64,000 nucleotides of DNA from Straminergon stramineum (Eukaryota > Streptophyta > Bryopsida > Hypnales > Calliergonaceae): assembly GCA_963920665.1 (NCBI GenBank), contig OY987271.1, positions 2,172,501 through 2,236,500 of the forward strand. Direction: 5' to 3'. Shown one piece after another: positions 1 to 11,316 of this stretch (position 1 is the first letter of the stretch; every line of letters starts with the position of its first letter). The notes under the pieces were generated by a model, which saw nothing but the letters and a program-made list of their open reading frames with translations, made no database searches and was not told the DNA's origin. A program made the translations under genes and the position numbers.

Positions 1-911
1 CTCTTCCCCACAATGGGCTGATAGGTGTGGAAGGCATCTCTATGGCTGGTCATGTGTTGAGTGGCCCCCGAATCCACAATCCAAGTGAACATGTTGGCCT
101 TCTCCCCTCCTCCATAGGTGGCAAAGGCAAAGTCCTCTTCATCCTCCACTTGGCAAGCTTGGTGTGCACTCCCCTTGTCTTTGGCTTGGCTGCCCTTGCA
201 ATGCTTGGCAATGTGGCCTGATTTGCCACAATTGAAGCACGTCCTTGTCTCCTTGAACGCCTTGGTGTTGCCTCCCTTGCCATGTCTTGAGACAAGGGCT
301 GATCCCTCCCCTTGGGCCTCATTTTCCTTGCGCTTGGTCATCTCATGCATCAAGCGTGCCGTCACAAACTCCATGGTCAGCTCCTTGGTGGGTCTTGTCT
401 CCAAGGCGGTGATGAGGTACTCATAGGATGGTGGCAAACTCTCCAACAAGGTCATCACCACATCTCCATCCGTGACGGGGGCCTCCAAGCAAGCAAGCTG
501 ATCCGCAAGGGCCTTGATCTTGTTGACATGATCCAAGATGTCATCCTCCTCTTGCATCTTCATGGTGAAGAACTTCCGCCTAAGGAAGAGGATGTTGGAG
601 AGGCTCTTGGTCTCATGGATGTTGCAAAGGGTGATCCATGCTTAGGCTGGTCCCTTGCAATGGCGGATGTGAGCAATTTGCCGGTCCACAAGGTTGATGG
701 CAATGAGAGCAAACGCCTTCTTCTCCTTCCTCTCAAACGCCTTTTTGGTCTTCAAATCAGCATCTTCACTTGGAGGCTCCTCACTCCCATCCACCACCTC
801 CCACAAATCCTTCTCCGCAAGAATCATATCCATCTTGAACTTCCACATCCCAAAATTCTCCCCATTGAACTTGTCAATGATCCGGACGCCCTCTCCTCCA
901 CTTGAGGCCAT
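1..911 (-). pseudogene. Ty1/copia gag-protease, 5' part, interrupted by a stop codon
   Basis: Read on the minus strand from the ATG at 911, this is the start of a copia polyprotein. The N-terminal part (MASSGGEGVRIIDKFNGENF..) looks like the DUF4219/UBN2 gag region. A CCHC zinc knuckle (CFNCGKSGHIAKHC) lies near 200-245, and the aspartic-protease motif WIVDSGATQHMT lies near 40-85. The frame runs off the left edge, so integrase and reverse transcriptase are outside the window. One in-frame TAA at about 642, in GPA-stop-AWITLCN where copia gags usually have GPAEAW, breaks the frame. The frame is otherwise open on both sides, which suggests a fairly recent element killed by one substitution. 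The 197-codon plus-strand ORF at 312-905 is only its antisense shadow. Confidence 0.9.
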
Positions 912-2217
912 GTTGAATCAGCTCCCACTTCTTCGCAGCACCCACAAGGTCTCCAATCTTAATTCAGCCCCCCCCAAAACTCCCTTGGGGCGAATTGGGC
1001 TCAAATGGGACCAATCAGCCCTCACAAGCACCTTGCAACCCTAAGAACGCCACACCACACCTCACAAGCACAAGACTTCCTCTCCACACCAAATCAGACC
1101 CTAATAAAGCTCACAACCACCACATGCTCGTCATGGGCTGGTTCTACTTCAAAAAACACAAGGAAATTCACAATTCTCCTCACAAATTGGATCCTCCACA
1201 CTCCAAAGATCCCAAAGCTTCCAATCAGCCCTAGATTGAAGCTCCCACTCACAATGAGCACCTCATGGACTACAATGGCTTCAACCAGCCCTACTTGGCT
1301 CACCAAGTCACTCAAGAACCCCAATTGGGTGTCACTCTCTCTCAATGACACAAATCAGCCCTCTTGAGTTCACAATGTCCACTATTAGGTCTCACACACT
1401 CACAAGGGCACAAACCAGCCCTTTGGCTTCACAAAGTCCTCTACTTGGTCTCACACACTCACAAGGGCACAAATCAGCCCTCTTAGGATCACAATTTCGT
1501 CTCACTCACTCATAAGGGCACCACTCAGCCCTCAATGCATGGAAACGCCTAATGCAACCCACAAATGCTCCCAAGCCTCACCAAGGACTCTCACAAGATT
1601 GCAATTGCCAAAATGACAATCACCAATGTACCCAAGTGCACAATCAGCCCCAATGGGCTGCCAATGTACACTTGCAAGCACAAACTCAAACAAGGAGCAT
1701 GAAACCAGCCCTAATTAGGTCTGATTTCAATCATGAGCAATCTCACACTCAAAAATGAACTCTAAACCTCACAAACCAACCCACAAAAGCTCAAAACAAA
1801 AGATGCAATTGAAAGACCTTTTTTCTTTGTTTTGAAAAAATTTACTCACACCATATGGTTTGTAGGTGACAAAGGGCCCAAATTCAGTATGCTCCTCCAA
1901 GCTCCAAGAACTTCTCCAAATGACTTGAATTTCTCCCTCATGTGCAACGCCAAGTGCGTGGGCCCATAACCTATTGAGTTTTGAATGGAGAAAGGCTTTA
2001 CTTAGATGGTAGAAGATACCAAAGCCCATGTGTGGGCTGAACATAAGCTAAAAAGCCTTTCACTAGTTATCCACAAACCATGTAGGATAACTAGCAACCT
2101 TGGGCTGCCTTTGACTACAAGCAACACCCAATAGACTCTAAGTCTAACTAAGAGTCTAATCCTACTCCTAGGGCTGAATGTACACTATCTACACTAATAT
2201 GTACATGATCTTCAACA
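912..2217 (-). mobile_element. Copia 5' LTR/leader region with a ~60-bp periodic repeat
   Basis: Non-coding DNA between the gag start and a probable LTR edge at 2217, where the minus strand begins TGTTGAAGATCATG, a typical copia LTR start. The second LTR is off-window and I could not place the inner LTR boundary or the primer-binding site. Within 960-1760 the plus-strand word CAGCCC recurs at 965, 1016, 1226, 1286, 1356, 1416, 1475, 1526, 1645 and 1706, mostly about 60 bp apart and often followed by CT and surrounded by CACTCACAAGGGCAC. This is a degenerate tandem repeat in the leader. Confidence 0.6.
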
Positions 2218-2304
2218 TTGACAAGCCGTTTATGTGGACTTAGGACCCAATCAAGTTTGTAGGTAGTTGTGCGTGGTTGCAAGACCGTGATTCCAATGAA
2301 ACTC

Positions 2305-3409
2305 TAGGACTGTGACCTTGATAGAACCGATGGTGCAATGCAATTTTATCATTCTATACGTCCTACATAAAATGGACACTTCAATTATTCTAGGATTTAT
2401 AGTGGTGGTTTTAGGGTTTATGGTGGTGGATTAGGATTTGGATGTCTTTTTTAACTATGAGTGGTTGAATTACTACCAATTTTAACTTCCATATCTCATA
2501 TGGGTTTTTTTACCTCCTATCACCCCATATGTATATAAGGAACTTGTCTTCTCAATTCTAAATGCAAATCATGAATGGCTTTTGAAGCAAAGTGAGTTCG
2601 AAGTTGATTTCAAGAAGTAGTATGAACAAAATTATGTTAGTAGCATGAATTTCCTTTTGGGGAACTTGTGAGCAACTCTTCTTTCAAATTGTCAATGCAT
2701 TTTCTTGCTTTTCAAAGAAAATTTAGGTAGATAAACTCCGCAAACCCTATACTTCCCAACAATGTGCCTTGCAGTAGGATTTTATTCTTCCACAGGTTCT
2801 GCATAGAATAAACACTTCTTTTGTTTTAGAATTATCAAAAATTTCACTTAGGAGGGCTTTGCTACTTATACATCCTACAAAAGGGAACTTCGAAAGATGT
2901 TGTTTGAATTGCCCTACAAAATGTTGTTTTAGTAGAACTTGAAAAAATTGTTCACATTTTGAAAACAATATTGTGTGCATTGTCTATCCAAATTTTCTTA
3001 GAAAAGCAAAAAAATGCATTGACATTTTGAAAGAAGAGCTACTCACAAGTGCCCCAAAATGAAATTCATGCCACGAACATAATTTTGTTCATACCACTTC
3101 TTGAAATCAACTTCCAACTCACTTTGCTTCAAAAGCCATTCATTGTTTGCATCTAAAATTGAGAAGACAAGTTCCTTATACACATATGGGGTGATAGGAG
3201 GTAAAACAACCCATATGAGATATGGAAGTTAAAGTTAGTAGTAACTCAACCACTCATAGTTAAAAAAGACATCCAAATCCTAATCCACCACCATAAACCC
3301 TAGAACCACCATCGTGAACCCTAGAATAATTGAAGTGTTCTTTCTGTATAGGACATATAGAACGATAAAATTGTATTGCACCATCAGTTCTGTCAAAGTC
3401 ACAGTCCTG
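2305..3409. repeat. Large inverted repeat, two ~430-bp arms
   Basis: The left arm (about 2305-2735) is the reverse complement of the right arm (about 2983-3409) with roughly nine in ten bases matching by eye, around a 250-bp spacer. Both arms begin (left) or end (right) at AGGACTGTGA and its complement. Both include the segment around CACCCCATATG and the ATGAATGGCTTTTGAAGCAAA segment. A transcript of either strand could fold into a hairpin of about 430 bp. In the right-arm copy, read on the minus strand, one frame stays open for about 46 codons (VYKELVFSILDANNEWLLKQ onward), so a gene fragment may have been captured. I saw no clear target-site duplication. It may be a foldback transposon or a small-RNA source; the sequence does not decide. 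Confidence 0.85.
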
Positions 3410-4689
3410 CCAAACCAACTACAAGCCCAAGTGGGCTCCATTGTCCACATCACCGGCTTGTGAGGTCACATCACCGTGGGCCCCACTTTGATTGCAGGAT
3501 TTATCGTCATGCACCTTCCTCTGCTTCTGAAAGTGTGACAAGCGTGCAAGATATTCCGTGTGACAGAATGTTGCGTCAGGGTGCCGATTTCGTTGCGCTT
3601 CCGTCGGGATTTGCACTTTCCGTTCGTCCGGACCTTTCCCTTTCGTGCAGAATCCGAAAGCCCCTGTACTCGGGCACTCGGCTGCTCTTTCTTCAACTTT
3701 AGAATTACACTCAGCCGCCAAGCTGACAAGCTGATATTCCGCAGCCCACGTCGTGATCCCAAGTGGAACCCAAATCACCAAACTTCTGACACTACCTTTA
3801 AATTCTGACGTCTCCATCACCATTCATGTGGGAGCCAAATTATGGGCAGTCGTCGGTAGGGCAGCTGTTCCTTGGCAGACGATTAAGTTAAGAATAACTT
3901 AGATCGATCGAGCTTCTTCGTGTTCTCTTCTGTGGATCTGTTTCTATTGGGAGCACGAAGGTTAAGTTACTTGAGCTTCGCAGTTTTGGCTATGGTGATC
4001 CGCTTGTCTTTGCCAATTGAATTTGTCTTCAACTCTTGCGTCCGGCCATTAATTGCGAGCAGCAGCGGCAGTTTTGTGAGTGCGTTCTTTCATCTGCTCA
4101 TTGGCTTACGTCTTTGAGATCACGTACGGGACAGACAATGTGCACGCTCTGGAATGCTCAAGATTAGGTTAAATTTCAAATGGGAGCCGTTCTCTGGCGA
4201 AATAGTAGGTGGTAATGTAGTAGACAAGCTTTCCGTCACTTTAAGCAATAAGTAGCCAGGGGAGTGTGCTTTCATTGGGAGGATCACACAGTGGAGCTGA
4301 GCTCACGTAATGGAGTGGTCACATTGGGTACTAAGTACTATCAAGAGCCAAACTCTCTTGAGATCAAATTATATTTTCACTTAATGTATGAGGATTTCTT
4401 ACGCAATTATTCAAAGAGGTTGTAGATCACTATTGAAGGGATAATAGACAACCCTACTTCCATTCGAAGATCAATGGTCTTTGACATAAATTTCGCCTTG
4501 TCATGTTTTAACCCAACCTGCGAATTGGAGTCAACCGAGTGTAGTGGAAGATCGAGATGAGTTGTTGTATCAGGGGTCAGTATATAGAAACGAGATTACG
4601 CCCTAACGCGTTTTAGTCTCTTCTACCTTAACTTAACGTGTTCTCTACCTTGACAACATGTGACAGATCCATCAGCTCGGTAGCCAGCT
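3410..4689. other. Spacer upstream of the dioxygenase gene
   Basis: A 1.3-kb stretch of mixed base composition with only short overlapping ORFs and no recognisable protein. It probably holds the promoter and 5' leader of the downstream dioxygenase. I see no convincing TATA box. Confidence 0.5.
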
Positions 4690-7328
4690 ATGGTCCTTGA
4701 GAGATTCAACAAGATGCTCCAGAAACCGATCACAGAAACGAAGGGATGCCATTGGAGGCTTCTCCATTGTGGGCGAAATTTTAGGGTTGAGAACCTCAGC
4801 GCCTCGCAGCATGCCTTGTTGGTGCATGAAGGCCCCCCACCCAGTGATTTTGTTGGCCATGACGAGTTTTCCAAGGACGTGTCGATTCCTGTGGTGGACA
4901 TGTCGCTCTTTGAAGACACAGATACTGTGAAGAAGAATAAGAATGTGGAGCACATGGTGGAGGCGTGCCAGGACTGGGGCTACTTCTTTCTCGTCAACCA
5001 TGGAGTGGACTTGGCGCTCATGCAGAAGGTGGAAGAGCAGGCGTACGAGTTTTTCTCGATGTCGGAGGTGGAAAAGGCGAAGCATTCTTCCCACTACTCG
5101 TTGTTGGAGAAGGTGAAACGGTGGTCGGAGGGGGTGACGATTAAACCTACTGAAACCAACTTGGATGAGTATGACAACCAGCTCTCACCTCCGGAGGATA
5201 ACCATCACTTCTCGTGCGTATTGGTCTTTCTTCCTCACCATCCCTTGGTTGCCTTTCTGCAGCTTAAGCATTTGTGTTGGATTTTTCTATGTTGTGCCGA
5301 TCTCACAAACTGACATGTATTGCATATATGCATGTTCTGAGAAGAGACATGTGGGATTCGACAAACTTTCCACTGATCGTACTTCTCTGCGCACTAACTG
5401 CGCAGTCTAATTGCGCACAGAACGATTGCATGAAATTTTCTTTCACGTTGTAGACAAGTTGGTTCCCTCCTTGTACATCCTTTTCACATAATCGTCTACT
5501 TAAGAAATGCAAGAAGTATTCTTGTATTTCCAACGTTTTCTCTCTAGGCAAAGTGAGGATAACTATATATTTCCAGTGAACGTGTGGTGAAGGGGAAGTA
5601 TTGTTTTTTAATGAGGTTTCGGATGTTCACCACTGAATGCATCATTGATCACTATGATGCCTGAACCATCTTTCGAGTGGAATTTCTAAGACTCAATCGT
5701 CACGAGTTGCAGGAAGTTTCATATCATTTAGCAAATTTTGAATTTGCTAAGCCATTTGAAACTTGGTGCGTGCTGTCAATGCCATGTCTACTATAGTGAA
5801 ATAGTTGGAACTCTTGCCGGAAACGATAGCTTAGAGTTTAGGGTTTATGACTTAGGTAAAGTTTTCTATGCTAGACCGCTAGACTGGTATTGATCTGATG
5901 GATAAGGAAGGGGGAGGGGGAAGGGGGAAGGGGTCAGATTGATATTAGTTGGATCGATATTAGTCTGGCGTTATATGGACAATTAACCTCATCCATTGTT
6001 ACATCGCTTCACTTATGGTTTCGTAGATTTGAGGAACAACTTTGCATGTCTTATCTCAAGAACTGCGATATGTTGCTGTAAGTTCTGCTAGAGGGTATGT
6101 GGAGTATGTCAAAGAGTAGCAAGTCTTACTAGAAATGATAGTTTAGGGTTTAGGGTTTAGGGTTCATGACTTACCCGTTGTGACAATGCTTTACTTCTGG
6201 TTCGAGAACGACTTTGCATGTGGTGTAGAATTAGAGAGTTGTAGAAATTACACCTACAATTGAATAGTTTAACGTCTGGACTCTGATGCAATGATCTTAC
6301 CTGGCTCTTGACAGGACGACAGTGAAGGAGTATGATGCTGTCATGAAGACGCTGGCAATGCGCATCGTGAAGCTTCTCGCAGAAGGATTGGGAGTGAAGG
6401 CGTGGCGTTTTGCAGAGTTTCTGGAAGGGATGGAAGCCACGCTGCGATGGAATTTCCAGCCACCTTGTCCTCGACCTGAGAATGCGATGGGCCTCTGTCC
6501 CCATTCAGACCCCTATCTCCTCACTTTACAACATGACAGTGGGATTGGAGGCTTGCAGATTCACCGCAAAGGAAAATGGCTTGGCATTCCTCCCCGACCC
6601 GATGCTCTGATTGTCAATGTGGGAGACGTGTTTGAGGTGAGTAATGCAACTACTGAGAAAAAATTTGCAGCCCATTTCGGATTAGTCTTGTAGATCGAAC
6701 ACCAACTGGTTTGTGCACCAAATTGTAATCATTGCATGTTAATTTCAATCTGGATACTTAATATTGCGAGCACCAGTCACTTGGGAAACCTGACTCATGT
6801 TCTAAGACTCTGCAACTTTAGAACCAAGGTGACTCATGAGCTCTGATTATATTTTCAATGTTAAACTCAAAATATTCGTGGAAGTGCGTTAATTTTAGAG
6901 GATCACTGAATCTTGGATACTGTGATTCTTCCTTCAATAGCAGATGAGCCTAGGGTGCGAGGAGCCGAAGTCAATAATGTTATGAAGGAATTGTACTGCA
7001 ATTTTCAGACTGATTGATATTACTAGAAAATAAATGCCACCGTCTATTTACTGCAGCTGAAGCCACTCTTTCATGGTTGCAGATTCTGACAAACGGCAGG
7101 TTCAAGAGCACTTCACACAGAACAGTGGTGAACAAGGTGGAAGGGCGCTTATCAGTAGCGCACTGTTTGGCTCCCTCGAAATTTGCTACCCTCATTCCCC
7201 CTCCAGAAATTTTGAAATTTGGGGCCAATTTGTACAAGGCACGAACTTATGCGGAGTATTTAGCTGCCAGGAAGAGACTAGACTCTTGCAATTCCCTGGA
7301 GTTTATGAAGTTGCCAACAAGTATTTGA
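4690..7328 (+). CDS. 2-oxoglutarate/Fe(II)-dependent dioxygenase (DOXC-type), three exons
   Basis: Exons 4690-5213, 6315-6636 and 7083-7328 join in frame to give 363 residues, with GT donors and AG acceptors at each junction. The N-terminal DIOX_N domain (about 60-150) contains ACQDWGYFFLVNHGV. The C-terminal 2OG-FeII_Oxy domain carries the HxD pair H238/D240 (GLCPHSDPYLLTLQHD), the distal iron ligand H294 (STSHRTVVNK) and the 2-oxoglutarate-binding R304-x-S306 (RLSVAH). All catalytic residues are therefore present. The length fits the plant family that includes gibberellin and flavonoid oxidases. The GPHSDP-like and DALIVNVGD segments resemble gibberellin-oxidase-type enzymes, but the substrate cannot be assigned. 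It is a soluble enzyme with no visible targeting peptide. The start is the first in-frame ATG. Intron 1 is long (1101 bp) and holds repeats. Confidence 0.88.
5815..6175 (+). repeat. Intron repeats: diverged duplication, G-rich run, telomere-type repeats
   Basis: Within dioxygenase intron 1, a segment near 5815-5856 (GGAAACGATAGCTTAGAGTT.. then GGGTTTATGACTTA) recurs near 6121-6174. In the second copy the middle has expanded to three perfect TTTAGGG units at 6142-6162, the plant telomere heptamer. Between them, 5910-5933 is four G-runs of 4-5 bases separated by A or AA, a strong G-quadruplex candidate on the sense strand. Confidence 0.8.
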
Positions 7329-9972
7329 TCTGTTAAGAGCAAGCCCTGCAATAACTGGAGCTGCTCAACTGGACCGACCCTGTGCAGTGGGCTTTGCTGG
7401 AGTAATTCCATGTCTTCCTGAGTGATGAGATCATGGTGCCATTCTTCTGCAGGGCTACTTTTTTTCTTGGGTCACAGTTCCCATGTGATTTTTACAGTGA
7501 TTGCAGGACTTTCAAAATACATTCAAAACTTTTAAAATTCATGGATTTTCCATGTGGTGTAAAAAATTGCATGCTAAAAGTATCAAGAATCCCTTCTTAC
7601 TTCTAGTACAAAAAAACCATAATTTAGAAAGTTTAGCACTTATAAAAACCATGCTCAAATGCTTAATCCCCAAAGCCACCAAGTGGCTTCTACAACTACA
7701 TTTGTGGAAAATTTGAAATGTGAACCTCATTGACAATCTATGAACAACAAAGAGACCCTAGATGATATTTCTATTGAATCTGTTGGTGCAATCCAATCAA
7801 GAAATGATTGAGTGTGTGATTTTCAATAAATTTTTTGAGAATAAAGAAGGTGTTTTGGGCCATCACTTCATATCTTCATATCTTTTCTTCCACACCTCAA
7901 AATAATTTGAAAAAAATTACATATAAAAATTATGATGATATGTACATGTGAAAAAAATTAGAGTTTTTGGATCACTATTGAACATTTTGATTTCAACATT
8001 TTGATTTTAGCTTACATACAAAATACAACCTAATTGAACATCTTCAATAAAATCTAACTTGTCAACTGTGGCATTTTCTCAAAAATTGTGCAATTTCATC
8101 AATTTTTTGCAAAGGAAAGCTACACTAATATTCTTTCATTTCAATAGTGGTGATCATCAAAATTATTCCACGCATGAGGAATTATGCTTGTTACCAAAGC
8201 TAGTCAAGAAAACAAGAGCTAAGCTCCCCCCCCCCTTCTTTAGGGATCTTATAGTTGGTTTGTTAATTAACAAATATTGAAGTAGTATGAAGCATCTAAG
8301 CCTACCTCATTGCATTGCATTTGGATGACAAATTTTTGTGACGAATGGAATTGTATGAGACTATTATGTGAAATGGACATATGACACTATTAAAACAAAA
8401 AATAATGTCTTTGCCCTTGAAACAATAAGTACTTAAACTTCAATCATTTTTAAACTTATTTTTGTCAATGTTATCTCAATTACATAATTGCAACCTCGTA
8501 TGATAGAAGGAAGTGAATAATATGAATGTACAAGAAATTCTAAAATATTAATATTGAATTTGAAATTTTGTGTGTTGTTATGGAACTATACTAATAGAAA
8601 GTTTCAATTACGGGTACTTGGGTGAAATGTGATGTTTATTTAGACACTCGAGATGCATATTCCTCAGCAATTGCAAATTTTTTTAGCATTTTCTAGTTTA
8701 GCAATATAATCTCTATCCAATTTAACATTGCAATAAAAATAAGAAAATCTATGTTGTAGTTTTAATTAGAGTCATAATTTTTATTGGCTAAGACTTTAGA
8801 ATTGTCATAATCTATTTAGTATAACTACTATGTCACAAGGTAAAAAATTCATCCTCTATCAATAGAAAACTATAACCTACTGTCATTTGCTTTAAATCTA
8901 GAGATTAAATGTTGGATAAAATGATGAGCCTTCTCTAAAAATAATTCTCAATTTTGTGGTTGTATATGCCTCTAACATGCTTAGTTGAAATTTTCAATGA
9001 TAATTTGAGGATCAATGTCCTCTACTTGAATTTAGAATTTCTATGATTTGCTTAGAAGATATTCATAATCGGATTCTTTTTAGAAAGGCTTATTGTTTGT
9101 GGAAATTTTCATTTTTAGAAAATCCGAAGGCAATGCTCAAAAGACAATTCCAATGCAATTTAGCATATGATATTTGGACATTGTATGAATAAGTGATGAA
9201 AATTTTAAAGTATAGTCTATAGGTGTATCAAAAATCACACTACACTCTCATATTCTCATTGTTAACATCTTGTATGGCATCTAAGTATGTAGATTTTCGC
9301 TCTTTGCATTGGTTCAAGAGTAAGTTTCTCATTTTAGACACTGATTATTAAGGGTGCCTATACATTAGTATCAAATCTTCATTCTTGAATCCCACCACTA
9401 ACTTAACAACAAGCAACTACACTATAGTTGGCTCTCTCTCTCTCTATAGCATTGGCACACTTTTGGAATAAGGTATATACTGAAGTTTTTTTACACAAAG
9501 CTTTCGGCAATACAAAACCTCTTTCCTTGTAGTCTAAAGCCAACAATGTACTCCTCATACCCTATCTAAAATTGCCACCATTACTGTGTACATCTCTAAA
9601 ATCAATATGCATTTATGTAGAAGAAACAACAGTTTTAGAATATCTATCAAAAAAAACTTTGATCCTTTAGAAGTTGTACATATGGTTTCCAAATGTCACA
9701 AACTTTGGTGTACTGAAACCTCCTTTCACTTGTCAACAAGAAAACATGAATTTTGACCAGTGTAATAATAGTAACTATGCACAGTAGCAAAAAGAGGCGG
9801 TTTGGGGGGTGCCCACCTTAAATAGAATGAAGAGTGTGGTAGTCGGCAATGCCAGGGCGGGTATCACCTTGGCCATATCCGGTCCGGATGTCCCAGATTC
9901 GGAACCGAACCTGAGCTCCGGGAGACTCTGCTCGGACCGGGGCAACCTGATCCCGGATGAAGCCTCCTCGCC
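7329..9972. other. AT-rich spacer, no recognised gene
   Basis: About 2.4 kb of AT-rich DNA with only short ORFs, a short CT run near 9431-9445 and no recognised repeat family. Base composition changes sharply to GC-richer near 9790. The stretch 9790-9972 is probably the promoter and 5' leader of the HST gene. Confidence 0.5.
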
Positions 9973-10086
9973 GTGGAGACACGAGTGAAGCTGAAGGCTG
10001 CTCCCGCACAATGGATTTCGATTCCGTTGTCGCAGCGAATTCTGATTCCGACCTCACCCATTCCCAATTTCAATTTCAAAAGCAAA

Positions 10087-11316
10087 ATGGCTTCTCTCAC
10101 GGCAACAATTTTCAGAGTACACCCTCCAGCCGCACCAGCATTCTCAATCGCAGCTCACGCATCCCCGAAGTCCAGCCACACATCACCCCTCCCACAGTGT
10201 GCATTGCGAGGCCAGTTTGCAGGGATTCGCACACGCCAATTTAGGTTTCGGAGCGCTGGATATGGAGTCGCAAGTGCAGGAAGGCGATGGCGCATTTGCA
10301 GCTCAAACGCCGGAGCTGAAGGGATGCAACCACCAGAGTCCGAGCAGGATTTCCTCGGCAGTCGCGACCCTGTATCGTCATCCGTGGGATCTTCAACGCC
10401 ATTACACCAACGAATTGCGCTCTTCTATGACGCGTTCTGGCGCTTCCTGCGCCCGCACACCATCCGCGGGACGTTTCTGGGCACCACGGCGCTCGTGACG
10501 CGCGCTTTGTTGGAGAATCCTTCCCTAATTAACTGGGTGTTGCTGCCCAAGGCGCTTCGTGGTTTGCTCGCGCTCTTGTGCGGGAACGGCTTCATCGTCG
10601 GGATCAATCAGATTTACGACTTCGGGATTGACAAGGTGAACAAGCCGTTCTTGCCCATTGCGGCTGGGGATTTGTCTGTTCCTGCTGCGTGGGCGCTTGT
10701 GGCCTGCCTTGCTGCTTTGGGAGTCGGCATTGTGGCGACCAATTTCGGAACTCTGATTACGGCATTGTACAGCTTAGGGTTGTTTCTTGGGACGATCTAT
10801 TCCGTCCCGCCGTTGCGGTTGAAGCAGCAACCCGTCCCTGCGTTTCTGATCATTGCGACGGTGCGCGGGTTCTTGCTCAACTTTGGGGTGTATTACGCGA
10901 CAAGAGCTGCATTAGGGTTGCCCTATGAATGGAGCCCATCCGTGATCTTCATCACCATATTTGTTACGGTGTTTGCGACGGTGATTGCGATTACGAAAGA
11001 CTTGCCGGATATTGAAGGGGACAAGAAATTCAATATTTCGACATTCGCGACCAAGATGGGCGTGCGGAAGATTTCCTTTCTGGGAGCGAGTTTGTTGCTT
11101 GCGAATTACGTGGGAGCCATTGTCGCAGCGTTCTATCTGCCGCATGCGTTCAAGAGGAACATCATGGTCGCTGGGCATGGCGTTTTAGGGTTGTGCCTGG
11201 TTTTTCAGACGTGGTTGTTGGATACGGAGAAATACTCCAAGGACGCCATAGCTGGTTTCTATAGATTTATTTGGAACTTGTTTTACTCTGAGTATGTATT
11301 GTTCCCGTTTATATGA
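10087..11316 (+). CDS. HST: Homogentisate solanesyltransferase, intronless
   Basis: Condenses homogentisate with solanesyl diphosphate and releases CO2, the committed step of plastoquinone-9 synthesis at the chloroplast inner envelope. The protein has 409 residues from the ATG at 10087. Its first ~75 residues are rich in Ser, Ala and Arg with few acids, as in transit peptides. An upstream in-frame ATG at 9973 would add 38 residues. I prefer 10087 because MASLTATIF.. looks like a transit-peptide start. The UbiA-family motifs are N174-Q-I-Y-D178-F-G-I-D182 with KVNKP following, and KDLPDIEGD (D305, D308, D312). The stretches [25 protein letters not shown] and [15 protein letters not shown] match HST rather than the tocopherol enzyme HPT (VTE2-1). 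About eight or nine hydrophobic segments follow residue 120. There are no introns, which is odd because flowering-plant HST genes are, from memory, split many times. Confidence 0.93.
   Translation: MASLTATIFRVHPPAAPAFSIAAHASPKSSHTSPLPQCALRGQFAGIRTRQFRFRSAGYGVASAGRRWRICSSNAGAEGMQPPESEQDFLGSRDPVSSSVGSSTPLHQRIALFYDAFWRFLRPHTIRGTFLGTTALVTRALLENPSLINWVLLPKALRGLLALLCGNGFIVGINQIYDFGIDKVNKPFLPIAAGDLSVPAAWALVACLAALGVGIVATNFGTLITALYSLGLFLGTIYSVPPLRLKQQPVPAFLIIATVRGFLLNFGVYYATRAALGLPYEWSPSVIFITIFVTVFATVIAITKDLPDIEGDKKFNISTFATKMGVRKISFLGASLLLANYVGAIVAAFYLPHAFKRNIMVAGHGVLGLCLVFQTWLLDTEKYSKDAIAGFYRFIWNLFYSEYVLFPFI

Noticed and set aside
312..905. 197-codon plus-strand ORF
   Set aside because: It is antisense to the copia gag frame, which has clear zinc-knuckle and protease motifs; the plus-strand translation has no family features.
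4672..5094. 140-codon minus-strand ORF and its overlapping 110-codon partner
   Set aside because: Antisense shadow of dioxygenase exon 1.
10087..11316. Identification as homogentisate phytyltransferase (VTE2-1)
   Set aside because: The signature stretches [25 protein letters not shown] and the [13 protein letters not shown] end match the solanesyltransferase branch (HST/PDS2); VTE2-1 differs at these positions.
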